64,000 nt of DNA from Combretum micranthum. Lineage: Eukaryota > Streptophyta > Magnoliopsida > Myrtales > Combretaceae. Each line of letters starts with the position of its first letter. Position 1 is the stretch's first letter. The position numbers were made by a program, and so were the translations under genes. The notes beneath the pieces are model-generated. The model did no database searches and had not been told where the DNA came from. It saw nothing but the letters and a program-made list of their open reading frames with translations. The stretch is taken from contig JAMXBD010001099.1 of NCBI GenBank assembly GCA_024138025.1, positions 372,001-436,000 on the forward strand, written 5' to 3'. This document shows positions 46,802-58,337 of this stretch, piece after piece.

Positions 46802-48446
46802 GATATTATAATTATTTTTGGTGCTATTATTGATGATAATTATTAATGCTTATAAAAAGAGGAAAATAATTTTGAAGATAGTTATAATTAAGTTAATAAA
46901 TTCTTTTATTGGAGAATATGTTTTCATAGTAATATATATATATATATGTATAAATTATGAGTTAGTGAATACTAAGTATATATTAGCATATTTATATATA
47001 AATAGATAACAATGGAAATTTAAATAATCCAAATTTGTGAGTATAGAAACATCTATACTCTATAAGAAAAATTTATTAAGTAAATTTAAAAGAAAACTGA
47101 GAGTACAAGAATTTAGAACTTAGAGCTAATTCGGAAGAATTAGCTAAGAATAAAACAGAGACCCAACCAACCAATAGGACACTTAAATATTCATAAAAAC
47201 TAATTTGTATAGTCTGAAATTTTAATATTTATATTATTTATCTCAATAGGTGACTCGGGTATTGGGGAGGACCTACCTGAAGATTACTACGATTAAATAG
47301 GATGGGCAGGTGAGTGACTCAGTCTTATTACATTGGTTGTGCTTGTACTAGTAGTGAACCTTAAATAAAAAGATAATGAAAACTGGTGATCTGTTTGAAA
47401 TATAAAAGTTGTGTATTGTATTCCATTGATTGCCATGTCACTCTAAAATAAGTGATAACACAATTGCGTGTATCTTAATAATGTATGTAGTATTCAATTG
47501 AGTGTCTGTATTGCTTGATCACCCCAAAATTGACTAAAAACTACTGGTACCATAATGTAAATAATCATGCATTACATACTATGCATAAAAAGCATTGAGT
47601 AAGTGGTAGCCTACTACGTGTTAGTTCTCGGATCTCTGGTAAGGCTTGAATTATCTAGGCCAGAGCTAGTAGTTAATTGCAAGATTACTTTTGTTCTGTT
47701 AATACCATAGGAACTACATGGTAAACGAAGGACGCCGCTTATGGTATTATGGAATAACTAACACTTAGTGGAGTTTCTAAAGCTAAACAGGAAATAAATA
47801 ATGAAACATGATAAGTTAAAGAGATAACTAAATTTGAGATTGTTATTTCCTGAAAGCTTAAGTCTCTCCTGGGTAGGTGGACCATAGATTGTGATCCTTC
47901 AACCCCGATGGGAGGGCGTAAATCTTCATCCTGTTTGGATTCCGGGTTATCCAAGCTTGTAATGTTCATTTGTGTGATTGCTGCATTTCATATGATTGTT
48001 AAATAACTTGTATGTTATGTGTAATAAGTTCTGGTTATTCACTGAGCTCGTGTTTTAGCTCACACTCCCACAGTCCTTTCAGGTTCACTCTGCGACCGTG
48101 GCTCATTACTAGCAGGAGCATGGTCCCGGTAAGAGAATAGAAGCCAGAAGTTTAAAGTTTAGTATAGAATTAGAATATCTATATCTGTAATAGTTTATGA
48201 TGCATTTAATGTGCATTAGAATCATCAGTTAAGGTTGTAAGGAATTCTGAAGCATATGATCTGTAATATAGTAGTTTGTAATAGTTGTTTACTAATTTAC
48301 ATCTTATATATGTTTGTTTATTCCATCCAAGCAACTAAAAGATCCTGTTTTTGAAATCATGTCATTCCTAGAAGGTAACTAATAATGTAATGAGTGGTTC
48401 TTGATTATTATTATTAGAATACCCTCGGGGCGTGACAGATTTAAGT

Positions 48447-48459
48447 TGGTATCAGAGCA
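48447..48459 (+). other. Primer binding site, initiator-Met tRNA
   Basis: TGGTATCAGAGCA, nine bases after the 5' LTR end. It would anneal the 3' end of initiator-Met tRNA to start minus-strand synthesis. Confidence 0.93.
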
Positions 48460-48667
48460 TGGTTGCTGGTATAGGAAAAACAAATATATGTAAGAAGTGA
48501 ATTAGTAAATGTGCAGTTAAAATACCAATTTAGATCCAAGTAGAACCATGTGAGTTAGTGGGTAGTTATTAGTAGAATTAGATGCACAATTAGGAATAAA
48601 ATCTGTGTGATTACTAATCATACAAATTTTATTGTGTGCAGACCAATCCCGCAGTTTGTCATATTAA

Positions 48668-49532
48668 ATGGCAAATTTTTAGCATGATGGAGGAGGAAAC
48701 CTTACTGATTATAGGCGCCGACTCCGAGTCTTAGTAGAAGATTTGGCATTGTCTGGCATTACAAAGACCCTGGATGAAATTTTCAGCACTTGGAAAAAGG
48801 TTTACAACCCATGTTGAAGACTTGGTTGTTTTAGTGGAGAGCTTTTCCAAATAATGGCACAGCAGTAGAAATCTACAGGTTTGAGAGATTGATCATCCAG
48901 AAGGGTGGAGGCATAGAGATTGATAATATAGCCTTCATTGTGTCAGCCCGATCAGTGAGGCCTGATCTTCCAGACTTTAGGATCTGGATTCCTATTGGAG
49001 GTGATTGGGTATATGCACATGATATCAGGTATGATCATGCCTTAGTTCGGGAGGATACTGCTCCTGATGATGAGTGGATGCTGACACATGTGATCAGAAG
49101 CCATTTCCTAGAAGTTTTGACAAACAGGCCCCCTATCATACCAGAAGATGAAGGTGAGACTCAGTCCATTAGGAGATCAGCTAACAAAAGAAGACAAGCA
49201 GCTATGCAGACCACAGTGGTTATGCAAAGTGTGACTACAGCTATGATAGATGAAAAAGAAGGTAAAAAGAGAAGGAGGAAGCAGAAAAATTTGTCTCCAA
49301 TTATAATTATGCTCACTGGACTGGACTGCTCATGGGGGTGGATTGAGGAAGATGTGACACCTTCTGGATATGGAGAAACCTGCTACTAAAGGTATCCGGA
49401 TGATGGATACCAATCTGACTTTAGCACCACCAGGGGTAAAGGGAGGATGAGAGTGATGATAGTAGTTCAGAGGAGGAGGATCACTATCCACAGTTGGGCC
49501 CTCGGGAAGGGCAAGGGACCTCTGTACCCTAG
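48668..49532 (+). pseudogene. Pre-gag reading frame of unknown function in the Tekay element
   Basis: Between PBS and gag lies about 1.36 kb that carries a sense-strand frame of some 285 codons, broken by a few stops and shifts. Its start is ATG at 48668 (MANF, then LTDYRRRLRVLVEDLALSG). The longest clean part, 48889-49389, contains LPDFRIWIPIGGDWVYAHDI, HALVREDTAPDDEWMLTHVI and a basic KKRRRKQK tract. The likely C-terminus is acidic (EDESDDSSSEEEDHYPQL), ending TAG at 49530-49532. I do not recognise the family. Extra frames upstream of gag are known in Tat/Ogre elements; I know of no assigned one in Tekay. No catalytic motif is seen; the basic and acidic tracts might suit a nucleic-acid-binding accessory protein, but that is a guess. 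Confidence 0.55.
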
Positions 49533-49822
49533 CCCATAGATTAGCCTTGATATATGCCTTGATAGACTATAACTAATGTACTGTTTTGATGAACTTATTG
49601 TCATATTATAATATATGTAGTATGAAGCATGATAACCTTGAAGTAGTTGTGAGGAAAATAGAACTAGTGTTAGTGCAAATTTTGGATTGTACATAAAGCA
49701 CTAACTATATAATATATGTGTGTTTTGATTATGAAATATGGATGTGAAATATGTATGATTACTTGTAATCTTCTTTGAGTTGAGTTTTAAATTAACTCAA
49801 GTATATGTTTTATGATACTAGA
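49533..49822 (+). other. AT-rich leader between pre-gag frame and gag
   Basis: No frame. Could act as an intron or leader allowing gag translation, but splice sites were not identified with confidence. Confidence 0.4.
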
Positions 49823-51146
49823 ATGCCAAGAGGAAGAGGCAGGGTAGAAATACAAGGATATTGAAAATCCAACAAATGCTCCTCCACCACCTCAAATCAA
49901 TTAGAGGATGTGTTGAAAAACCTGCAACAACAAAATGAGTTAATCTTGCAAGCTCTACAAAATATGCGAGCTACACATGCGGTACCTCCAACTGGAGTAC
50001 CAGAAGCTCCTCCTGTGAACACTGGGAGGAATGAAAGATATACTACACCTGCTCAATTTCAAGAAAATGGACCGGTAAATCCAAATGAATCGGCGGCTGA
50101 GGTACAAGGACCAATAAGATATGAACCAGAATTACCACCGCCACCACCATTGCGTCCTCAAAGAAATTATTGCCTGAATTTATCAAATGCAATCGGTACT
50201 TTGAAGGATTACCTGGAAGCCGAAGAAGCTGAAGACTGGCTAGCTCAATTGAACGATCTCTGATGTCTTCCAGGTACCGGAAGCTTTAAAGAGTGGTGGA
50301 ACTCTAAACAAAGGACACTGCCTCAACCCATCAGTTGGGAAATGTTCAAACAGGAATTTCTAAAGGAATACTTTCCCAGCAGTTTAAAGGCAAAATACAG
50401 TACTAACCTGATGAATTTAACACAAGGCAATAAGACAATTGATGAATATGAGCATGAATTCAACCGGTTACTTCAATTTGCACCAGATTGCCTATAGAGA
50501 TAGCGATGAAAAAAGAGGCAAACCTTCATGGCAGGATTAGAACCCAATTTTCAAAGGAGACTAGCCGAGTTTGAAATTTCAATTTCAGCTATGATTGAAA
50601 AAGCAAGAACCATTGAACGTGCCAAGAAATATGAAGTTGAAAGATATAGAAACGGGATTGACATTTGGTAAAGAACATTTGAGGAGACAGGGACAAGTTT
50701 TGTTCCTAAGAAAAAGAGATTCTTTAAACCTATGGGAAATGTGAAAAATAGGAATGTTGAAAATGTTTCGTGCTGGAAATGCAAGGGAGCTCATTACCCG
50801 AGGAATTGTCCACATCTACAACAAAAATGTTATTACTGTGGTGAAAGTGGACATATGGTTTTGCATGCCCAAAGAAAAGTAGTGCAACTTGTTTCATTTG
50901 TAAGAAGATTGGACATATATCAACTCATTGTCCACAACGAGTGAACGCAGTTGCTGGATCTTCCAATCCTAAAGGCATTGCCAATACAACTGGACCCAAA
51001 AATGGAAATGCTAGTACTAGCAAAGCCATGACAGCAGCAAGGGTATATGCTATGCAGGAACCCCAATTGAGGAAGGAGAAATAGAAGAGGAGGATGAGAA
51101 AATGTGTGGGATGAAGCTGATCCAGACGATTACAGTCTCATTGCAG
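49823..51146 (+). pseudogene. gag: Tekay gag (capsid and nucleocapsid)
   Basis: Start ATG at 49823 (MPRGRGR). A proline-rich N-terminal region (PELPPPPPLRPQR) leads into a capsid domain with EAEDWLAQL, FKQEFLKEYFPSSLKAKY and LTQGNKTIDEYEHEFNRL. Three zinc knuckles follow: CWKCKGAHYPRNC (50771-50809), CYYCGESGHM (from 50828, broken by a shift before its last Cys) and CFICKKIGHISTHC (50890-50931). Gag would build the particle and package RNA. At least four frame breaks. It joins protease across a predicted intron. Confidence 0.85.
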
Positions 51147-51247
51147 GTACTTAATCTGATAATTAATTTTTTATTTAAGTAGTCGGTATAACCCTACTTG
51201 ATAAACAAACATTCTTGTAGAGAATAATACCTATGTTTAATAATTAG
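51147..51247 (+). other. Predicted 101-bp spliceosomal intron between gag and protease
   Basis: GTACTTAATC... to ...TAATAATTAG, AT-rich, with in-frame stops and a length not divisible by three. Removing it joins ...DDYSLIA to GTIQLNGQPAYALFDTGAT in one frame across the codon G|GA. Clade members usually read through here without a gap. Splicing is inferred, not shown; a plain insertion is the alternative. Confidence 0.6.
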
Positions 51248-51658
51248 GAACAATCCAATTGAATGGTCAACCTGCTTATGCTTTATTTGATACGGGAGCA
51301 ACACATTCTTTTATCAATACTGGATTAGCAAGGAGATTGGAATATCCCATCGAGACCATGACTAAGGAACTAGGAGTTACTACACCCACGGAGATTTAGT
51401 GATGGCTCGGAAATAATGAAGGGATATCCATTAGAAATTGGGGGACAGAAATCCTTTGCTAACTTAATCTTGGTGGACATCCAAAAATATGATGTTATCT
51501 TAGGTATGACATGGCTGACTGCTGTAAAAGCAAAAGTCGATTGTCGTCTTAAGACAATATCTTTTATGAATGACCAAGGAGAAAGAAAAGAATTTAAAGG
51601 GGAAGTCCTCAAGAAAGTCGAAGGGCGAATGATGACCATAGAGGTGAAAATGAAATAG
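51248..51658 (+). pseudogene. Tekay aspartic protease
   Basis: AYALFDTGATHSFINTGLA carries the active-site DTGA (51289-51300). After a one-base shift near 51390 come PLEIGGQKSFANLILVDIQ and YDVILGMTWL, the flap-side and C-terminal protease motif. It would process Gag-Pol. The frame ends at 51656 with a stop before RT. Confidence 0.85.
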
Positions 51659-51712
51659 ATATGGAATCAAGCGGGTATCATGAACGAATTGAGGATGAAT
51701 CCAAGAAGATAG

Positions 51713-53096
51713 ATGTTCATACTATCAGAACAGTATGCGACTATCCAGAAGTATTTCCTGATGAATTACCAGGATTACCCCCACATAGAGAAGTGGAGTT
51801 TTCAATTGATTGATACCTGGAACAGAACCGTATCAAAAGCTCCATATCGCATGGCACCAAGAATTGAAGAACTAAAGGTGCAATTACAAGAATATGGATA
51901 AAGGATTTATCAGACCAAGTGTATCACCATGGGGAGCACCAGTATTGTTTGTCAAGAAGAAAGACGGTTCAATGAGACTCTGTATTGATATAGAGAATTA
52001 AACCGAGTAACTATTAAGAACAGATACCCTTTGCCCCGAATTGACGATCTTTTCGATCAATTAAAGGGAGCAAAGGTGTTTTCTCGAATTGATTTGAAAT
52101 CTGGTTATCATCAAATCCGAATCAAGGCAGAAGATATACCAAAAACGCATTCCGACTAGGTATGGTCATTATGAATTCCTAGTTATGCCATTTGGATTGA
52201 CGAATGCACCTGCTGTTTTCATGGACTTGATGAATCGCGTTTTCAAACCTTTATTGGATGTTTGTGTGATTGTCTTCATAGATGACATATTATATACTCG
52301 GTTACAGAGGAACAACATGATGAACATTTAAGAACCGTATTGCAATACTACAAAGCAATCAGCTTTATGCCAAGTTGTCCAAATGTGAGTTTTGGCTCAA
52401 AAGTATATCCTTTCTAGGACATATTGTGTCAGGAGATGGAATTTCTGTTGATCCTGCTAAGATTAAGGCTATTGTGGAATGGAAAAGACCTGGAACTGTT
52501 ACAGATAAGAAGCTTCTTAGGATTGGCAGGATATTATCGGAAATTCGTACAAGATTTTCAAGAATTGCACGACCACTGACACAATTGACCAAAAGAATGA
52601 AAAGTTTGTGGAATGAGAAACGTGAATGGAGTTTCCAGGAGTTGAAAAAGAGACTGGTTTCTGCACCAATACTAGTTCTGCCCAATGACCAGGATCCTTA
52701 CACTATTTATAGTGATGCATCCAGAATGGTTTGGGATGTGTATTAATGCAGAATGGAAAGTGATAGCCTATGCTTCTAGACAGTTAAAACCCCATGAGAT
52801 GAATTATCCTACTCATGATCTAGAATTAGCTGCTATTCTTTGCACTCAAAATTTGGCGTCATTATTTGTATGGGCAGAAGTGTGAAATATACACAGATCA
52901 TCAGAGCTTGAAATATATATTCACCCAGAAGGAATTGAACATGAGGCAACGTAGATGGTTGGAGTTAATCAAAGACTATGATTTAACCATCAATTACCAT
53001 CCTGGCAAGGTAAATGCGGTAGCCGATGCTTTAAGCCGTAAAAATTATGGAGAAGTAGCCTCAATGTTGACAGAACAGAAAGAACTCATTAGAATT
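51713..53096 (+). pseudogene. Tekay reverse transcriptase and RNase H
   Basis: Blocks in order across several frames: YPHIEKWSFQLI (RT linker, decayed), the [14 protein letters not shown] palm block near 52090, catalytic FIDDIL (52275-52292), [20 protein letters not shown], thumb and connection, RNase H YSDAS near 52709, [39 protein letters not shown] and [13 protein letters not shown]. The two RT aspartates are kept. It copies the RNA and degrades it from the hybrid. Broken by indels about every 100-400 bp. Confidence 0.88.
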
Positions 53097-53099
53097 TGA

Positions 53100-54585
53100 A
53101 AATTTAAACTAATTTTCAATACAAGGTCTGGACGCAGAACTGCAGCTTAACCTTGGAACCCACTTTACTACAACGAATAAAAGAGGCTCAAGGAAAGGAT
53201 GAAGAATCCAGGCAATCATCAAAAAGAACACAAGGGAAATATAAGGATTTTCAAATAGATGAAAATGGAGTATTAAGATGAATAAAAGATTGTGTGTACC
53301 ACATGATGAAAGTTTGAGGAAAGAGATAATGAATGAAGCACACTATTCTGGATATACCGTACACCCAGGCGAAACTAAGACCTACCAAGAGCTGAGAGTG
53401 CATATTGGTGGAACGGGATGAAAAATGATATTGCTCAATTCGTGGCCAGATGTGAATATGTCAGAGGGTAAAAGCGGAACATCAAAAACCAGGGGATTGT
53501 TGAAACCATTGTCTATTCCAGAATGGAAATGGGATCAAATATCTATGGATTTTGTATGTTCGTTACCTAAGACAAGTGCAGGTTATGATGCTATTTGGGT
53601 TATTGTGGATAGACTCACTAAATCAGCCCATTTCTTACCAATCAATATGACCTATCCTTGGAAGTTGGCCCGGTTATTTAAAGGAAATTGTGAGACTACA
53701 TGGATGCTAATATAGTGTCAGATCGAGATCCACGGTTTGTTTCTAGATTCTGGCAAGGATTACAAAAAGCATTGGGAACTCAGTTGAGGTTTAGTACGGC
53801 CTATCATCCCCAGACCGATGGACAAACAGAAAGAACAATTCAGACAATGGAAGATATGTTGAGATCATGTATCTTGGAATTTAAAGGAAATTGGGATCAA
53901 CATTTGCCACTAGTGGAATTTGCATACAATAATAGCTACCATTCAGTATAGGGATGCCACCCTATGAAGCTTTATATGGTAGAAAGTGTCGATCTCCATT
54001 ATTCTGGGATAATCTGGAAAGAGTACTAGTTGGACCCGAACTGATTCAAGAAACAATCAACAAGGTTTCAGTGATAAAAAGAAGGATGAAAGAAGCCCAG
54101 ATAGACAGAAAAGCTGGGCAGATTTGAAAACGGGAACTAGAATTTAAGGAGGGAGAACATGTTTACCTGAAAGTAAGTCCAATAAAAAGTCTTCATAGCA
54201 GACAAGTAAAAGGAAAGCTAAGTCCTAGATATGTAGGACCATTTGAAATATGGAACGAGTGGGAAATCTGGCATATCGTCTTGCATTGCCACCCAAACTA
54301 TCTGGTATACATAATGTTTTTCATGTATCGGTACTAAGGAAGTATGTACCAAATCCAGATAAGATTGTTGAGCTGGAACCAATTGATCTGAAAGAGAACT
54401 TGACTTATGAAAAGCACCCTATCCGAATCCTAGACAAGAAGGTACAAGTTCTCAGAAATAAAGAAATCCACTACGTCAAAGTGCTATGGGATCCTCGGAC
54501 TGAAGAAGTAACTTGGGAGTTGAAGAGGAAATCAAGAAGAATTATCCACAGCTGTTCGAAATCCAGGTACGCTCTCAAGCTTTGA
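53100..54585 (+). pseudogene. Tekay integrase with chromodomain
   Basis: The zinc-binding HHCC region (53160-53420) is badly decayed. The catalytic core shows [20 protein letters not shown] with the first Asp, [13 protein letters not shown] with the second and [20 protein letters not shown] with the Glu. The C-terminal part has KLSPRYVGPFE, NLAYRLALPPKLSGIHNVFH and the chromodomain HPIRILDKKVQVLRNKEIH / VKVLWDPRTEEVTWEL (about 54409-54540). The chromodomain is the chromovirus hallmark and is thought to steer insertion to marked chromatin. In another frame the tail continues as SFEDKAYFKGG up to the 3' LTR. Confidence 0.88.
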
Positions 54586-54601
54586 GGACAAAGCTTATTT
54601 T

Positions 54602-54616
54602 AAGGGGGGGAGAAAA
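54602..54616 (+). other. Polypurine tract
   Basis: AAGGGGGGGAGAAAA directly before the 3' LTR; primes plus-strand synthesis. Confidence 0.9.
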
Positions 54617-57600
54617 TGTAAACCCCGAAACTTCCACATATGATACACCCTAATTAGAAATTATGTTGACTAGTAACCTTAAGAATTAATTAGAAACTAG
54701 TTTAGATAGATACTTTAAATTTGATAAGGTTTCATAGTGAGTATCCAAATCTAAAATATATAACTAGTATAGTCTATATAGTAGTAGTAATATCACATAA
54801 ATGACTCAATAGGGTTTTAGTTAGGAAATTGTGATTTCAAGATAAACGGTTAGGATTATAAATACCAAATAAAAACATAAACTGATGTATAACTTGAAAT
54901 CTAGACCTCAAATATAGAATTGAATCATACTAATATTCAAATTAGGGTTTTCTAAAGCCCTTGGAGCCTGAAACGAAAATTGACCTGAAAAGCTTTTAAA
55001 ACGCAAATCGCGTAGGATAAATTTTTCTTAACAATTAGATACGTACTATTAAAGCTTAAATTTGTACTTTTTATTAAACTAAACATCTTATAGGATCCAT
55101 TTAAGGACCTTTGTATATATATAATTACATATATAAGCTAAAATATACCCTAATAGTGTATTAAACTACCCGAAAACTTAACTAAACAAAATCTAACTAA
55201 TATAAATATAAATATATATATGTTGCAACTTGCAGGAGACGCCTTAGCTCATTTTGATGGCTTGTGCTTCTTAAATCTGATGAACCAAAGTTTCTTCAAT
55301 ATTTACCCAAAGTCAATCCAATCCTCTCCAAAACCAATGGAAACGTGACAGACCACCCTTGTATTTATGACAATCAAACAAGGGATGAAATGCACAACAA
55401 CAAGAGCAAATTGCTTCGGATTTGAGGAAGAAACGCGGCCGAAAATTCGCACTACATTATTATATATACATATGCAAAGAACTCGGATGGCTAAGTAAAC
55501 AAATTCCCAAACCTCTCAAACCTTCTAGAACTCATCTATATCTCAATAGGAGTAGAACTAACCAAGAACCGATTTTTTAAACGCTCGAACAAACCAGTTC
55601 TAGAATTTGAACAAAAATCTGGGAAAACGTCAAAATGAACTTGAGGTAAGTGATTTCATTCCGCGAATTTTCTTTTAGTTTTTATGGAGTGAGACTGACC
55701 TCTAAACATCTTAGGAACTAACCAAAATCCCGTTAGGAGCTTCGGATTCACCGAGAAGCCACAACGAAGGTATTTTTCCCGAACCCTAGCCGAGGTTGAT
55801 GATCCGAAAACATGGATAGCATGTTGTTTTTGTGTTGAGATTCTTGGATATATAACTAATTAGGTCCCTAGGAGTCTTTTGGATCAAAAATCCCGACGTT
55901 TGAACGTCGGGATTCGTCGGAAATGGCCGCGGTTCATCGGGGAAGACGACAGTACTTCCATGATGAGCAGGCTCGTGTACGGGCATACATAACCCGTATA
56001 CCCTCGGCCAGCAACGATGACTAGGCGTACATAACCCCTATACCCTCGGCTAGCAACGATGTACGGCATACATAACCCGTATACTCTCGGCCAGCAACGT
56101 TGTACGGGCGTACTTAACCCGTACACCCCTTAGCCAGCACGTTGTAGCGGGCGTACTTAACACGTTGTACCCTCGCGGCCAAAGAAAAGAAAAACGAAAC
56201 TAAGTCTAAATAATTATATAATAAATAATAATTTAAATAATTTTAGAATGTTTATTATTTTTCTGCATTTATTATTTTCCTGGAATAGTAATAGTAATAA
56301 TATAATATAATAATATAAGTCCAAAGTTATTTATTTGAATTTAAAAATAAAATTAATTTTATTTTCTGACTTTATTAAATATAGGATGTTTAAATATTTA
56401 TCTATTATTATTAATCTAAAAAAAATTTTCTTTAGAAATATAAATTACTTTGTTAAGTAATTTCCGCATAGATTTCTATATTAATATCCTTAATATTATT
56501 AAAAAAATTTTTAGAATTTCGAAAATATTTTTTTTATAATAATGATAAATATGGATATAAGACTAAAATTACTTTAGTATAATTTTTAATGTGAGGGAAT
56601 ATAATCTATTTTCGGAATTTAATTATTATTAATTATTATTATTATTATTATTATTATTATTTTTATTATTTATTGTTGTTGTTGTTGTTGTTGTTATTAG
56701 TATTATTGATATTATAATTATTTTGGTGCTATTATTGATGATTTATTAATGCTTATAAAAAGAGGAAAATAATTTGAAGATAGTTATAATTAAGTTAATA
56801 AATTCTTTTATTGGAGAATATGTTTTCATAGTAATATATATATATATAGTATAAATTATGAGTTAGTGAATACTAAGTAATATTAGCATATTTATATATA
56901 AATAGATAACAATGGAAATTTAAATAATCCAAATTTGTGAGTATAGAAACATCTATACTCTATAAGAAAAATTTATTAAGTAAATTTAAAAGAAAACTGA
57001 GAGTACAAGAATTTAGAACTTAGAGCTAATTCGGAAGAATTAGCTAAGAATAAAACAGAGACCCAACCAACCAATATGACACTTAATATCATAAAAACTA
57101 ATTTGTATAGTCTGAAATTTTATATTTAATTATTTATCTCAATAGGTGACTCGGGTATGGGGAGGACCTACCTGAAGATTACTACGATTAAATAGGATGG
57201 GCAGGTGAGTGACTCAGTCTTATTACATTGGTTGTGCTTGTACTAGTAGTGACCTTAAATAAAAAGATAATGAAAACTGATCTGTTTGAAATATAAAAGT
57301 TGTGTATTGTATTCCATTGATTGCCATGTCACTCTAAAATAAGTGATAACACAATTGCGTGTATCTTGATAATGTATGTAGTATTCAATTGAGTGTCTGT
57401 ATTGCTTGATCACCCCCAAAATTGATTAAAACTACTGTACCAACAATGTAAATAAATCATGCATTACTACTATGCATAAAAAGCATTAAGTAAGTGGTAG
57501 CCTACTTCGTGTTAGTTTCTCGGATCTCTGGTAAGGCTTGAATTATCTAGGCCAGAGGGCTGGTAGTTAATTGCAAGATTACTTTTGTTCTGTTAATACC

Positions 57601-58337
57601 ATAGGAACTACATAGTAAACGAAGGACGCCGCTATGGTATTACATGGGAATAACTAACACTTAGTGGAGTTTCTAAAGCTAGACAGGAAATAAATAATGA
57701 AACATGATAAGTTTAAAGAGATAACTAAATTTGAGGTTGTTATTTCCTGGAAGCTTAAGTCTCTCATGGGTAGGTGGACCATAGATTGTGATCCTTCAAA
57801 CCCGATGGGAGGGCGTAAATCTTCATCCTGTTTGGATTCCGGGTTATCCACGCTTGTAATATCATTTGTGTGATTGCTGCATTTCATATGATTGTTAAAT
57901 AACTTTTATGTTATGTGTAATAAGTTCTGGTTATTCACTGAGCTCGTGTTTTAGCTCAACACTCCACAAGTCCTTTCAGGTTCACTCTGCGACCGTGGCT
58001 CATATTAGCAGGAGCATGGTCCCGGTAAGAGATTAGAAGCCAGAAGTTTAAAGTATAGTATAGGGATAGAATATCTATATCTGTAATAGATTTGTGATGC
58101 ATCTACAGTGCATCAGAATCAGCAGCTATAATTGTAAGAATTTATAAAGCATATGATCTGTAATAATGTAGTTGTAATAGTTGTTTACTAATTTACATCT
58201 TGTATATGTTTGTTTATTCTATCCAAGCAACTAAAAGATCCTGTTTTTGGAAATGAAGTCATTCTTAGAAGGTAAACTAATAATGGTAATTGAGTGATTC
58301 TTGATTATTATTATTAGAATACCCTCGGAGCGTGACA
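54617..58337 (+). repeat. 3' LTR of the Tekay-type element
   Basis: Starts TGTAAACCCCGAAAC and ends CCTCGGAGCGTGACA. It is collinear with the 5' LTR and holds the same palindrome (55889-55914), five units of the 42-bp repeat (about 55977-56180), the microsatellite (56621-56700) and the CACTGAGC block (about 57937). It differs from the 5' LTR by many single-base indels and fewer substitutions. Confidence 0.95.

Larger units (their letters stand above)
44661..48437 (+). repeat. 5' LTR of the Tekay-type element
   Basis: Starts TGTAAACCCCGAGAAC and ends CCTCGGGGCGTGACA. Inside are a perfect palindrome (45952-45977), six 42-bp tandem units (46046-46298), a long ATT microsatellite (46741-46800), and the block TTCACTGAGCTCGTG..GCTCAC about 400 bp before the end. 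TATATAAA at 45911-45918 is a possible TATA box. Frames such as 45810-46253 arise from the tandem repeat and are not genes. Confidence 0.95.
44661..58337 (+). mobile_element. Full-length Ty3/gypsy chromovirus, Tekay/Del-type, 13.7 kb
   Basis: Both LTRs (3777 and 3721 bp), PBS, a pre-gag frame, gag, protease, RT, RNase H, integrase, chromodomain and polypurine tract are present in canonical order. Very long LTRs, Met-type PBS and a C-terminal integrase chromodomain point to the Tekay/Del clade. Flanking 5-mers are ACCAC (44656-44660) and ACCCA (58338-58342), similar but not identical. The insertion site is the minus-strand LINE. Coding frames are broken at many places, mostly by one-base indels, so it is non-autonomous as written, though some breaks may be sequence error. 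Confidence 0.95.
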
